The notes below the pieces were generated by a model. That model saw only the letters and a program-made list of their open reading frames with translations. It was not told the DNA's origin and ran no database searches. Position numbers and translations under genes: made by a program. Source: Bradyrhizobium iriomotense (GTDB lineage: Bacteria > Pseudomonadota > Alphaproteobacteria > Rhizobiales > Xanthobacteraceae). Taken from it: 64,000 nt of DNA. Location: positions 124,001 to 188,000 of the forward strand of contig NZ_JAFCJZ010000007.1 of NCBI RefSeq assembly GCF_018130765.1, given 5' to 3'. Below, in pieces: positions 1 to 8,571 of the stretch. Numbering within the stretch: position 1 is the stretch's first letter; each line of letters starts with the position of its first letter.

Positions 1-108
1 GTGGCCCGGAGCTTGCTTCAGTGTTGCAGCGTGTGTGCGCAAACTCACACGATGTTAACCATCGCTTAGCTATGCTGGCGGCTTGAACCGATAGCACTCG
101 CAGAGGCC

Positions 109-903
109 ATGTCGTTCCGGACGGACAGGTTTGGTGGCGCAGATGTGGTGCCCTTCCGAAAGAGGGCGCCGCGCGCCGCCGCCTCCGAAAACCGGTTGCC
201 GGTTCTGATCGTCCTGCATCAGGAATCCTCGACCCCCGGTCGCGTCGGCAATGCGCTGCGCGCACTCGGCCATCGCCTCGACATCCGCCGTCCCCGCTTC
301 GGCGATCCCCTGCCCGAAACCCTCGACCGGCATGCCGGTGCCGTGTTCTTCGGCGGCCCGATGAGTGCCAACGATCCCGACGACTACATCCGCCGCGAGA
401 TCGACTGGATCGAAATTCCGCTCCGCGAACAGCGGCCGTTCCTCGGCATCTGCCTGGGGGCGCAGATGCTGGCGATGCAGCTCGGGGCCCGGGTCGCGCC
501 GCATGCGGAGGCGCTGACCCAGATCGGCTACTACCCGATCCGTCCGACGGCGGCGGGACACGCGCTCTGCCCGCACTGGCCGGCGCAGGTCTATCACTGG
601 CATCGCGAGGGATTCACGTTGCCAGTCGGTGCCGAACTGCTTGCGGAAGGCGATGACTTTCCGATCCAGGCCTATCGCGCCGGCAATGCTTTCGGCGTGC
701 AGTTTCACCCTGACGTGACCTACGCGATGATGCATTGCTGGACCACGCGCGGTTATGACGGCCTGAGCGCACCCGGCGCGCGCGAGCGGCATCATCACTT
801 TGCGGACCGCGCCGTGTATGACGCGGCGGAGCGCGCCTGGCTCGACCATTTCATCGACGGCTGGCTGGCGCGCCGGCCGGTGCTGGCGCAAGCCGCCGAG
901 TAA
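109..903 (+). CDS. Class I glutamine amidotransferase domain protein
   Basis: 264 aa. It carries the GATase1 fold: a GGPMS oxyanion-type loop near residue 83, the nucleophile elbow GICLGAQM (Cys about residue 120) and a C-terminal FGVQFHPDV segment that supplies the catalytic His; a Glu is not at the usual HPE position, where HPD is seen. Stand-alone proteins of this kind resemble GMP synthase-like or gamma-glutamyl-peptide hydrolases; the ammonia acceptor or amide substrate cannot be read from the sequence. The first roughly 35 residues are basic and poorly conserved in look, so a later start is possible. It is transcribed alone, with an enoyl-CoA hydratase 125 bp downstream on the same strand. 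Confidence 0.85.
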   Translation: MSFRTDRFGGADVVPFRKRAPRAAASENRLPVLIVLHQESSTPGRVGNALRALGHRLDIRRPRFGDPLPETLDRHAGAVFFGGPMSANDPDDYIRREIDWIEIPLREQRPFLGICLGAQMLAMQLGARVAPHAEALTQIGYYPIRPTAAGHALCPHWPAQVYHWHREGFTLPVGAELLAEGDDFPIQAYRAGNAFGVQFHPDVTYAMMHCWTTRGYDGLSAPGARERHHHFADRAVYDAAERAWLDHFIDGWLARRPVLAQAAE

Positions 904-1028
904 CCCGCGCCTTTGCGCAGATCCTTTGCGCAGGTCCTTGGCGCAAGTCCTTGCCTCATCCCTGGATATGCTAGGCTCGTCAACAACGAGCGCGCGCGAA
1001 CGCGTGCCGGCAGCAAAGGGAGAGCGCC

Positions 1029-1841
1029 GTGGCCTATGAACACATTCTCTACGAGGTGAGCGACAGGATCGCGACCATCACGCTCAATCGTCCTGACCGC
1101 ATGAACGCGTGGACGCCGATCATGGAGCGCGACGTGCGTCATGCCATGGAAGCCTCGAGCGCCGACGACAATGTTCGCGTCATCGTGCTGACCGGCGCGG
1201 GGCGCGCCTTCTGCGCCGGCGCCGACATGGATGCACTGAAGGGGCTCGATCCCGATGACGTCAGGCGCGCATCGAATCTGCCGGCGTTCGACATGAACCG
1301 CCGGCCGGACTGGCAGACGCGCTACGGCTTCTATCCGTCGATCGGAAAGCCCGTCATCGCCATGCTCAACGGCGCGACCGCCGGCATCGGTCTCGTCCAC
1401 GCGCTCTATTGCGATCTGCGCTTTGCCGCCGACAACACCGTGTTCACCACGGCCTTCGCGCGTCGCGGACTGATCGCCGAGCACGGCATCAGCTGGATGC
1501 TGCCGCGCATCGTCGGCCACGCCAATGCGATGGATCTGCTGCTTTCGGCACGCCGTGTGTCGAGCGAGGAAGCGCTGCGCATCGGACTGGTCAACCGGCT
1601 CTGCTCGCCCGAGAAGCTGCGCGAGGAGACCTACGCCTATGCGCGCGACCTCGCCGATTTCGTCTCGCCGAGCGCGATGGCCGTGATCAAGCGCCAGCTC
1701 TACGAGGTCCCGTTCCAGACGCTGGCGGAGGCGACGATCGAGGCCAACAGGGAAATGATGGTGGCGCTGGCTGGCAGCGATTTCCGGGAAGGGGTCGCGA
1801 GTTTTATGGAGAAGCGGCCGCCGCGGTTTACGGGCAGGTAG
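1029..1841 (+). CDS. Enoyl-CoA hydratase/isomerase (crotonase) family protein
   Basis: 270 aa, GTG start preceded by AGGGAGAG at a good distance. The N-terminus ([15 protein letters not shown]) and the oxyanion-hole segment [10 protein letters not shown] are classic crotonase signatures; a second active-site region lies around residues 110-150 ([10 protein letters not shown], then RRGLIAEHG). The Glu in the RRGLIAEHG segment matches one catalytic Glu of hydratases. Family members hydrate or isomerise enoyl-CoA in fatty-acid or aromatic degradation; the acyl substrate is not predictable. No beta-oxidation partners are adjacent, so it appears to be a stand-alone paralog. Confidence 0.9.
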   Translation: MAYEHILYEVSDRIATITLNRPDRMNAWTPIMERDVRHAMEASSADDNVRVIVLTGAGRAFCAGADMDALKGLDPDDVRRASNLPAFDMNRRPDWQTRYGFYPSIGKPVIAMLNGATAGIGLVHALYCDLRFAADNTVFTTAFARRGLIAEHGISWMLPRIVGHANAMDLLLSARRVSSEEALRIGLVNRLCSPEKLREETYAYARDLADFVSPSAMAVIKRQLYEVPFQTLAEATIEANREMMVALAGSDFREGVASFMEKRPPRFTGR

Positions 1842-1934
1842 GGGGAGATTTGCGGATAGAGCCCGCCGTCGCCCTCCGGGCTATGGCGGGGCAGCCCTCG
1901 CTCACTTCGCTACGATGGATTTCCTCAGGCTTGC

Positions 1935-1964
1935 CCAGCCGAAGCTCGCGAAGCGAGCGAAGGC

Positions 1965-1967
<3 letters not shown>
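1935..1967. repeat. Hairpin abutting the tRNA-Ala 3' end
   Basis: A near-perfect palindrome with outer arms CCAGCC/GGCTGG around a GAAGCTCGCG-AAGCGAGCGAAG core. Its right edge overlaps the CCA-encoding end of the tRNA gene, so it lies immediately downstream of the tRNA in the direction of transcription. It could act as a processing or termination structure, or be a palindromic repeat inserted at the tRNA end. No T-run follows it, so a classical terminator is not supported. Confidence 0.6.
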
Positions 1968-2040
<73 letters not shown>

Positions 2041-2245
2041 TTTGCTGGCCGCTCTGGTAAACGCGGCCGACAACCGGGCGCCATTTAAGTCCCTGCCAAG
2101 GTCAAGTCAAGGACGGGCGTAACCCGGTTTTAGCCATTTCGGTGCCCGAACTTCCCTTGTTTGGGCCGGGGGGAACCGATATCTAGCAAAAGGCGTCACT
2201 CCCGACCGAAGCCAGAATTTTCAAAAGCCAGAGGCCTCAAAAGCC

Positions 2246-2536
2246 ATGCGTGCCGTTCTCGACATCGTCATCATCGTGCTCGACCTCTACGTCTGGCTGC
2301 TGATCGCCTCCGCGATCCTGTCCTGGCTGATCGCCTTCAACGTCGTGAACACGCGTAATCAGTTCGTGTCGGCGGTGGCGGAGTTCCTGTACCGGATCAC
2401 CGAGCCGCTGCTGGCGCCGATTCGCAATTTCCTGCCCAGCCTCGGCGGTCTCGACATCTCGCCGATCATCCTGATCCTGATCATCATGTTCATCGAGCGG
2501 GTGATCCTGTACTACATCTACCCGAACGTGATCTGA
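2246..2536 (+). CDS. YggT family integral membrane protein
   Basis: 96 aa with two hydrophobic segments (residues about 5-30 and 68-92) separated by the YggT signature region RITEPLLAPIRNFLPSLGGLDISP. YggT proteins are small inner-membrane proteins linked in various bacteria to osmotic or division-related functions; the mechanism is unsettled. It is followed after 15 bp by a DUF167 protein, the same pairing (yggT-yggU) seen in many proteobacteria, and then by folD, suggesting one transcript. Confidence 0.9.
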   Translation: MRAVLDIVIIVLDLYVWLLIASAILSWLIAFNVVNTRNQFVSAVAEFLYRITEPLLAPIRNFLPSLGGLDISPIILILIIMFIERVILYYIYPNVI

Positions 2537-2551
2537 GCAGGCTGGAGCGCC

Positions 2552-2911
2552 TTGGACGCGAAAGAGGCTCGCAAGGAACCCTGGCGTTATTCCGCCGCAG
2601 GAATCAGCATCGCGCTGCGGGTGACGCCGCGCGGCGGTCGCGACGACATCGACGGGATCGAGCAATTGGCCGACGGCCGCAGCGTGCTCAAGGTGCGGGT
2701 GCGCGCCATTGCCGATGGCGGCGAGGCCAACAAGGCCGTTTTGGTCCTGTTGGCAAAATCGCTCGGGGTGCCCAAAGCCAGCGTGAAACTGCTATCCGGA
2801 GCCACCTCGCGGCTGAAGCAGATCGCGGTCGACGGCGATCCGGCGCGGCTGGGCGAAGCCCTGCGCCAGCTCGTCCAAGCCAAAGCGGCAAACGCCAAAT
2901 CGACAGACTAA
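2552..2911 (+). CDS. DUF167 (YggU) family protein
   Basis: 119 aa from a TTG start; CTGGAG lies about 5 nt upstream and no ATG is available at the N-terminus. The conserved core (ISIALRVTPRGGRDDI, then LKVRVRAIADGGEANKAVL and SVKLLSGATSRLKQI) fits the YggU/DUF167 fold, a small alpha/beta domain of unknown biochemical role. Its position between yggT and folD, with 9 bp to folD, argues for co-expression. Confidence 0.9.
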   Translation: MDAKEARKEPWRYSAAGISIALRVTPRGGRDDIDGIEQLADGRSVLKVRVRAIADGGEANKAVLVLLAKSLGVPKASVKLLSGATSRLKQIAVDGDPARLGEALRQLVQAKAANAKSTD

Positions 2912-2920
2912 GGAACTGAC

Positions 2921-3805
2921 ATGACCGCCAAGATCATCGACGGAAAAGTCATCGCCGCGGAACTCCGCGCCCGCGTCGCCGACGAGGTCGCCCGGGTCAA
3001 GCGCGAGCACAATCTGGTGCCGGGCCTCGCGGTGGTCCTGGTCGGCAATGACCCCGCCAGCGAGGTCTATGTCCGCTCCAAGGGCACCCAGACCCAGGCG
3101 GCCGGCATGGCCTCGTTCGAGCACAAGCTGCCGGCCGATGTGTCGCAAGCGGACTTGCTGGCCGTCGTCGCAAAGCTCAACCGCGATCCCACCGTGCACG
3201 GCATTCTCGTGCAATTGCCGCTCCCGAAGGGGCTGAACACCGAGGCCGTGATCAACGCCATCGATCCCGCCAAGGACGTCGACGGCCTGCATCCGAACAA
3301 TGCCGGTCGTCTCGCCGGCGGTTTCGAAGCGTTGTCGCCCTGCACGCCGCTCGGCTCGATCATTTTGACCAAGAGCGTGCATGCCTCGCTCGAAGGCATG
3401 AACGCCATCGTCATCGGCCGCTCCAACCTGGTCGGCCGCCCGCTGGTGCAATTGCTGCTGAACGAGAACGCCACGGTGACGATCGCGCATTCGCGCTCGC
3501 GCGATCTGCCGGGCCTCGTGAAGCGCGCCGACCTCGTCTATGCCGCCGTCGGCAAGGCCGAGATGGTGCGCGGCGACTGGCTGAAGCCCGGCGCGACCGT
3601 GATCGACATCGGCATCACCCGTATCCCGAAGGAGGATGGCAAGACGCGCCTCGTCGGCGACGTCGCCTATCAGGAAGCGCTTGACGTGGCCGGCGCCATC
3701 ACGCCGGTGCCGGGCGGCGTCGGTCAGATGACGGTGGCGTGCCTCTTGGTGAATACGCTGCGCGCGGCCTGCGCGATCGCCGGGCTGCCGAAGCCGGCGG
3801 TGTAG
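2921..3805 (+). CDS. folD: Bifunctional methylenetetrahydrofolate dehydrogenase/cyclohydrolase
   Basis: 294 aa, full family length. FolD oxidises 5,10-methylene-THF with NADP+ and hydrolyses the product to 10-formyl-THF in the cytosol, feeding purine and formyl-Met synthesis. Visible signatures are the substrate-site stretch [14 protein letters not shown] (Tyr/Lys catalytic pair), [23 protein letters not shown], the nucleotide-binding loop [11 protein letters not shown] and the C-terminal [12 protein letters not shown]. It is last in a plausible yggT-yggU-folD transcript, with a palindrome 5 bp after its stop. Confidence 0.97.
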   Translation: MTAKIIDGKVIAAELRARVADEVARVKREHNLVPGLAVVLVGNDPASEVYVRSKGTQTQAAGMASFEHKLPADVSQADLLAVVAKLNRDPTVHGILVQLPLPKGLNTEAVINAIDPAKDVDGLHPNNAGRLAGGFEALSPCTPLGSIILTKSVHASLEGMNAIVIGRSNLVGRPLVQLLLNENATVTIAHSRSRDLPGLVKRADLVYAAVGKAEMVRGDWLKPGATVIDIGITRIPKEDGKTRLVGDVAYQEALDVAGAITPVPGGVGQMTVACLLVNTLRAACAIAGLPKPAV

Positions 3806-3810
3806 CTGTT

Positions 3811-3892
3811 CGTCATTCCGGGGCGATGCGCAGCATCGAACCCGGAATCTCGAGGTTCCGGGTTCGCCTCTTCGAGGCGCCCCGGAACGACG
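3811..3892. repeat. Intergenic palindrome, family A
   Basis: Long inverted repeat beginning CGTCATTCCGGGGCG and ending CGCCCCGGAACGACG, with a central CGAACCCGGAATCTCGAGGTTCCGGGTTCG. It lies between the convergent folD and ppa genes. Similar elements occur at 26631, 27999, 40705, 18737 (short) and 52494 (divergent core). Confidence 0.85.
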
Positions 3893-3899
3893 GAAGGGC

Positions 3900-4436
3900 T
3901 CAGCCCTTCTTCTTCTTCTCGCGCTCGATGCCCTCGAGGATCAGCTTGTGCGCTTCCTCCGGGCCGCCCCAGCGCAGGATCTTCACCCACTTGCCCTTCT
4001 CGAGATCCTTGTAGTGCTCGAAGAAGTGCTGGATCTGCTGCAGCGTGATGTCCGGCAGGTCGGAATAGCTCTTCACCTTGTCGTAGCGCTGCGTCAGCTT
4101 CGAGGACGGCACCGCCAGGATCTTCTCGTCGCCGCCGGCTTCGTCCTCCATGAACAGCACGCCGACCGGGCGCACGCTCATGACGGCGCCGGGGATGATG
4201 GCACGGGTGTTGATGATCAGCACGTCGCAGGGGTCGCCGTCGTCGGACAGCGTGTGCGGGATGAAGCCGTAGTTACCGGGGTAACGCATCGGCGTGTACA
4301 GGAAGCGGTCGACCACCAGCGTGCCGGCCTCCTTGTCCATCTCGTACTTGATCGGTTCGCCGCCCACGGGGACTTCGATGACGACGTTGACGTCGTGGGG
4401 TACGTTTTTTCCGATCGAGATCGCATCGATACGCAT
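3900..4436 (-). CDS. ppa: Inorganic pyrophosphatase (family I)
   Basis: 178 aa. It hydrolyses pyrophosphate to two phosphates in the cytosol, pulling biosynthetic reactions forward. The family signature DDGDPCDVL is present around residues 65-73, with upstream ligands [12 protein letters not shown] and [11 protein letters not shown] and a downstream ILAVPSSK...Y segment. The C-terminus ends in a Lys-rich tail (REKKKKG), common in alphaproteobacterial homologs. Transcribed convergently to folD. Confidence 0.97.
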   Translation of the reverse strand: MRIDAISIGKNVPHDVNVVIEVPVGGEPIKYEMDKEAGTLVVDRFLYTPMRYPGNYGFIPHTLSDDGDPCDVLIINTRAIIPGAVMSVRPVGVLFMEDEAGGDEKILAVPSSKLTQRYDKVKSYSDLPDITLQQIQHFFEHYKDLEKGKWVKILRWGGPEEAHKLILEGIEREKKKKG

Positions 4437-4614
4437 TCAAGGCTCCGTTGTTGCCGAGGTTAAATCGCGCCCGGCAGCGATTTTCGCGCTGTCATACGCG
4501 GGCTTGGCCCGCCAATCCATCGTGTTTTTGTGAAATAATGAATCCAGCGATCACCGGCGCGACAGGCGGGCGGTATCGCAGGAAGGAAAGCGCTGCCGGC
4601 TGGACTTCAGCAGG

Positions 4615-5124
4615 TCAATTGGTCCAAGCGAAGGCAACCTTGTCGAGCGACTTCGGCCCGAAACGTTCCGAGGAGCGCGCCACCATGCGGCCGCCCAGGG
4701 CACGGTAGAACTCGGTCGCCGGATCGTTGTCCGAGAGCGCCCACACCACCATGCTCTTCAGGCCGCTCTGCATCAGGTCGCGGCGGGCGGCGGCGAACAG
4801 GCGGCGGCCGAAGCCGAGGCCCTGAAACTCAGGGCGCAGGTAGAGCTCGTAGATCTCGCCGTCGAAGTGCAGGCTGCGGGCGCGGTTGCGGCCGTAATTG
4901 GCGTAGCCCGCGATCTTGTCGCCGAACACCAGCACGCTGACGCGGCTGCCCTTGCGGATCGCGCTGTCCCACCACTGCGGACCGCGGCGGTTGATCAGCT
5001 TCTCGAGCTCGGCGCCTGGAATGATGCCCTGATAGGCCGAACGCCAGGCTTCGTCATGCGTCGACGCCACCGCAGTTGCATCTGCAGCTTTGGCCGGCCG
5101 GACCTCGATCAGGGTTGTGCTCAT
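4615..5124 (-). CDS. GNAT family N-acetyltransferase
   Basis: 169 aa from the ATG at 5124 (MSTTLIEVRP); a start 36 nt upstream is open but adds an unlikely extension. The acetyl-CoA binding motif A is LRPEFQGLGFGRRLF (residues about 96-110), followed by motif B ALSDNDPATEFYRALGG, typical of GNAT enzymes. The acceptor (peptide, amine or small molecule) is not identifiable. About 180 bp separate it from ppa, and no partner gene adjoins it. Confidence 0.88.
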   Translation of the reverse strand: MSTTLIEVRPAKAADATAVASTHDEAWRSAYQGIIPGAELEKLINRRGPQWWDSAIRKGSRVSVLVFGDKIAGYANYGRNRARSLHFDGEIYELYLRPEFQGLGFGRRLFAAARRDLMQSGLKSMVVWALSDNDPATEFYRALGGRMVARSSERFGPKSLDKVAFAWTN

Positions 5125-5390
5125 GGACGCGATCAAATCAAGTCGCCGCGCCGGCGGCAAGACCTATCGTTAATTATCGGTTAACCTGTGGACTTTCTGC
5201 ATCAGTATTGTGGCCATGTTGTACCGAAAGAGGACAAGGCGCTGCCTTGAACGGCAACCCGCTGCCACGCGCCGGTGCAAAACTGCGTCGCGGCAACCAA
5301 TGAACGGCAATGGCAGCGCAGAAAGTCCAACCAGAATGATTCGTTCCTACTAGTCTGGCGGTCGCTGTCCGTGCTCGCCTTTGGCAATTC

Positions 5391-6290
5391 ATGCGGCTCT
5401 TCAACATCCTTGCGCTCATGCCTCTGCTGGCCCTGCTGACCGTGTCGCCTCTGTGCGCTCAGGTCACGTTCGGTGCGGCGGGCGCAGAAGGCGAGCCGTT
5501 TCGCAGGCAGGCGTGGCGCGTGCCCTCGCCGGATTCTGCTATCGCCGCGCATGCGCTGCTGTTTCGCCCCGCTGGTGTCGGTCCGTTCCGGCTTGCGGTC
5601 ATCGCGCATGCCTCGACGCAGAACGCGTTGCGTCGTGCGCAAATACCGCAATCGGAATACCGCGCGCTCGCAGCGTTTCTCGTTGCGCGCGGGTTTGCCG
5701 TGCTGGTGCCGGAGCGGCTCGGCCATGGTGCGACCGGTGGCCGCTATCTCGAAGACCAGGGCAGTTGTGACGAGGCGGACTATGCGCGCTCCGGTCGCGC
5801 AACGGCCGAAGAAATCTCGCTCGCGCTGGACTATTTGCGCAAGCAGGATTTTACCCGCAAGGATGCCGCGATCGTGATTGGCCATTCCGCCGGTGGCTGG
5901 GGCGCGCTGGCGTTTGCGAATGCCGATCCAAAGGCGATTTCCGCGATCATCGCGTTTGCGCCCGGGCGTGGCGGCCATGCCAACGACGAGCCCAACCGGA
6001 TCTGTGCGCCGCATGCGCTTGTGGCGGCGGCGACCGAATTCGGCAAGGCGGCGCGCATTCCCGTCACATGGTTCGTCACAAGCAATGACAGCTATTTTGC
6101 CCCGGCATTCTCGAAGTCGTTGGCAGATGCATTTCGTAGCGCCGGCGGGAAGGTCGATTTCCGCGCGCTGCCCGCGGTCGGCAGCGAGGGGCATGGGATG
6201 ATCGAGACGGACGCCGGCGTGAAGGCCGCGGGCGCCGAACTCGAACGCGTGCTGAACCAGTCGAAGCCAATGGCGACCAAGAAGCCATGA
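5391..6290 (+). CDS. Secreted alpha/beta-hydrolase (dienelactone hydrolase-like)
   Basis: 299 aa. Residues 1-23 form a Sec signal peptide ending at LCAQ. The alpha/beta-hydrolase fold is shown by the nucleophile elbow GHSAGG (Ser about residue 166), an acid candidate in TSNDSYF and the catalytic His in EGHGM. The substrate is unknown. Its TGA overlaps the ATG of the next gene (ATGA), so it is translationally coupled to the membrane protein behind it and probably heads a four-gene operon ending at 8489. Confidence 0.85.
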   Translation: MRLFNILALMPLLALLTVSPLCAQVTFGAAGAEGEPFRRQAWRVPSPDSAIAAHALLFRPAGVGPFRLAVIAHASTQNALRRAQIPQSEYRALAAFLVARGFAVLVPERLGHGATGGRYLEDQGSCDEADYARSGRATAEEISLALDYLRKQDFTRKDAAIVIGHSAGGWGALAFANADPKAISAIIAFAPGRGGHANDEPNRICAPHALVAAATEFGKAARIPVTWFVTSNDSYFAPAFSKSLADAFRSAGGKVDFRALPAVGSEGHGMIETDAGVKAAGAELERVLNQSKPMATKKP

Positions 6291-6754
6291 CGCTGTATTT
6301 CCTGGTCAAATATCTGCATGTGCTCGGCGCCATCGTCATTCTCGGCACCGGGACCGGCATCGCCTTCTTCATGCTGATGGCGCATCGTACGCACGATGCC
6401 GAGTTCATCGCGCGCACCGCGTCGGTGGTGGTGATCGCGGATGCGATCTTCACGCTGTCGGCCGTGGTTCTCCAGCCGGTCAGTGGCGGCCTGCTGATGA
6501 TGCTCTCCGCGACGTCGATCACGGAGCGCTGGCTGCTGGTCTCACTCGCGCTCTATGCCATTGCTGGCTTGTTCTGGGTGCCGGTCGTGTTCATGCAGAT
6601 CGAGATGCGCGATCTCGCGCGCAAGGCTGCCGATCAGCGCGCGGCACTGCCGGAACGCTATTTCGTGCTATTCCGTCGCTGGTTCGCGTTTGGTTTTCCC
6701 GGCTTCGGCGCGACAATGCTGATCCTCTGGCTGATGGTCGCAAAGCCGTTTTGA
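6287..6754 (+). CDS. DUF2269 family integral membrane protein
   Basis: 155 aa with four hydrophobic helices (about residues 4-26, 46-70, 76-100, 130-152) and the start LVKYLHVLGAIVILGTGTG that is typical of the DUF2269 family. Function is unknown. It overlaps the hydrolase by 4 bp and is followed by the SDR-DoxX gene after 8 bp, so all are probably co-translated. A conserved His in the first helix could be a heme or metal ligand, but this is speculation. Confidence 0.85.
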   Translation: MTLYFLVKYLHVLGAIVILGTGTGIAFFMLMAHRTHDAEFIARTASVVVIADAIFTLSAVVLQPVSGGLLMMLSATSITERWLLVSLALYAIAGLFWVPVVFMQIEMRDLARKAADQRAALPERYFVLFRRWFAFGFPGFGATMLILWLMVAKPF

Positions 6755-6762
6755 GGGACGCG

Positions 6763-8082
6763 ATGACCCCAAAAACCATTTTGGTGCTCGGCGCTTCCGG
6801 CCTGATCGGCCGCTTCGTCACCGACGATCTGCGCTCGCGGGGTTTTCGTGTGGTCGGCATGGCGCGCAACCTGTCGCCGGCGCAGACAATGAGTGCGCTG
6901 GATCTCGAATTACCGATCCTCTCGCTCGATGTGACCGCCTTGAAGCGGCTCCTGAGCGAGCATTCCGTCGATGTCGTCGTGAACTGCCTCGGCGTGCTCC
7001 AGGATGGTCCGGGCAGCGACACCGGCGCCGTGCACTGCGACTTTGTCGCGCGCCTGCTTCAGGCCGTCGCCGACAGCGGCCGCGCGGTTCGGCTGGTGCA
7101 CATCTCGATTCCCGGCGCCGCTGAGGCCGATCGGACAGCCTTCGCGACGACCAAGCGCGAGGCCGAACGGCTGATCGCGGTATCAGGCATTCCCTATGCC
7201 ATCCTGCGCCCCGGCTTCGTGGTCGCACGATCCGCCTATGGCGGCAGTGCGATGCTCCGCGCGCTCGCGGCCTTTCCGCTGGACCTGCCGGAAAAAGAAA
7301 TGACAGCGCCATTTCAGCTCCTTGCAGTCGAGGATATTTCGGCCACCATCGCCTGGCTCGCCGTGCGCGACATCGACGATGCCGCTGTCAAAGCCGTGAC
7401 TTGGGATCTGATGCAGGCCGAATCGATCACCATGGCCGGCGTCATCAAGCAGTTTCGCCATGCGTTCGGCACGGCCGGCTGGCCACGCATCGCGATGCCG
7501 TCCGTCCTGCTCGATCTCAGTGCGAAGATCGGCGATCTCGCCAGTTATCTCGGCTGGATGCCGCCGATGCGCTCTACGGCCATCACCGAGCTCCGCCGCG
7601 GCGTCCGAGGCGATCCCTCCGCCTGGATCGCTGCGACAGGCATCGCGCCCAAAACGCTGGCTGAGACGATCGGACGCCATCCCGCCACCATCCAGGACAA
7701 ATGGTTCGCGCGGCTGTTCCTGGTCAAGGCGCTGATCTTCGCGAGCCTCGTGGCGTTCTGGGTTGTCTCCGGCTTCATCGCACTGTTCGTGTCCTACCGC
7801 GCCGCCGCCGGCATCTTGACCGCGCACAATTTTCCGCCCGCGCTGGTCGATCCCATCACTATCGGTACCAGCCTGATGGACATGAGCATCGGCGTGCTGA
7901 TCGCCTTCCGCCGCACCGCGGCGGCCGGGCTCGTCGCGGGCATCGTGGCCTCGCTCGGATATATGTTCGGCGCGGCAATCCTCACGCCCGACCTCTGGAT
8001 CGAGCCGCTCGGCGCGTTGGTGAAGACCGGACCGGCGATCGTGCTGATGCTCGTCGGCCTCCTGATACTGGATAACCGCTGA
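6763..8082 (+). CDS. SDR (NAD(P)-binding) - DoxX-like membrane fusion protein
   Basis: 439 aa from ATG 6763; a TTG 12 nt upstream is also open. Residues 1-300 form an atypical short-chain reductase: GASGLIGRFV dinucleotide loop, then VVNCLGVLQDGPGSDT and RPGFVVARS, as in NDUFA9/NmrA-like proteins. Residues 320-439 contain about four transmembrane helices resembling the DoxX/SURF4-type module. A membrane-anchored NAD(P)H-dependent redox or regulatory role is plausible but unproven. TGATG overlap couples it to the DCC protein. Confidence 0.85.
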   Translation: MTPKTILVLGASGLIGRFVTDDLRSRGFRVVGMARNLSPAQTMSALDLELPILSLDVTALKRLLSEHSVDVVVNCLGVLQDGPGSDTGAVHCDFVARLLQAVADSGRAVRLVHISIPGAAEADRTAFATTKREAERLIAVSGIPYAILRPGFVVARSAYGGSAMLRALAAFPLDLPEKEMTAPFQLLAVEDISATIAWLAVRDIDDAAVKAVTWDLMQAESITMAGVIKQFRHAFGTAGWPRIAMPSVLLDLSAKIGDLASYLGWMPPMRSTAITELRRGVRGDPSAWIAATGIAPKTLAETIGRHPATIQDKWFARLFLVKALIFASLVAFWVVSGFIALFVSYRAAAGILTAHNFPPALVDPITIGTSLMDMSIGVLIAFRRTAAAGLVAGIVASLGYMFGAAILTPDLWIEPLGALVKTGPAIVLMLVGLLILDNR

Positions 8083-8489
8083 TGCCCAAATGGCCCGACG
8101 ATGATGTGATCCTGTTCGACGGCGTCTGCATCTTCTGCTCGCGCTGGGTCCGCTTCGTCGCCAGGCGCGACACGGCGAAGCGGTTTCGCTTCACGCCGAT
8201 CCAGTCGGACTATGGAGCGCGGCTCGCGCAGACGTTCGGCATTGATCCCGCCGATCCCGATACCAACGCAGTCGTCCATGGCGGCGAGGTGTTCATGAAG
8301 TCCGATGCCGCACTGACGGTGTTGTCGCAGCTCCCCGGCTGGAGCTGGGTGCGCGCATTGTTCGTCGTGCCGAAGCCGCTGCGCGACCCCGTCTACAACC
8401 TCATCGCGCGCAATCGCTATCGAATCTTTGGCAAGTATGATGCGTGTTTCGTGCCTGATGCCGATTTGCGGGCGCGGGTGATCGAGTAG
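8082..8489 (+). CDS. Thiol-disulfide oxidoreductase DCC family protein (DUF393)
   Basis: 135 aa. The N-terminus ILFDGVCIFCSRWVRFV contains the DGVC-x2-C (DCC-like) active-site motif of DUF393 proteins, followed by the usual R..F.F.P.QS and the C-terminal YNLIARNRYRIFGKYDAC. The family is a thioredoxin-like fold with a presumed redox function. It is the last gene of the cassette beginning at 5391, and its ATG shares a base with the stop of the SDR-DoxX gene. Confidence 0.92.
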   Translation: MPKWPDDDVILFDGVCIFCSRWVRFVARRDTAKRFRFTPIQSDYGARLAQTFGIDPADPDTNAVVHGGEVFMKSDAALTVLSQLPGWSWVRALFVVPKPLRDPVYNLIARNRYRIFGKYDACFVPDADLRARVIE

Positions 8490-8491
8490 CC

Positions 8492-8571
8492 CGTCATTGC
8501 GAGCGCCGCGAAGCAATCCAGAATCTTTCCGCGGTGACAGTCTGGATTGCTTCACTTCGCTCGCAATGACG
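8492..8571. repeat. Intergenic palindrome, family B
   Basis: Inverted repeat with arms CGTCATTGCGAGCGC.GCGAAGCAATCCAG and CTGGATTGCTTC...TCGCAATGACG. It lies between two convergent genes, and its right arm contributes the last codons and the stop of the amine oxidase gene. Related elements are at 24849 and 31288. Confidence 0.85.
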
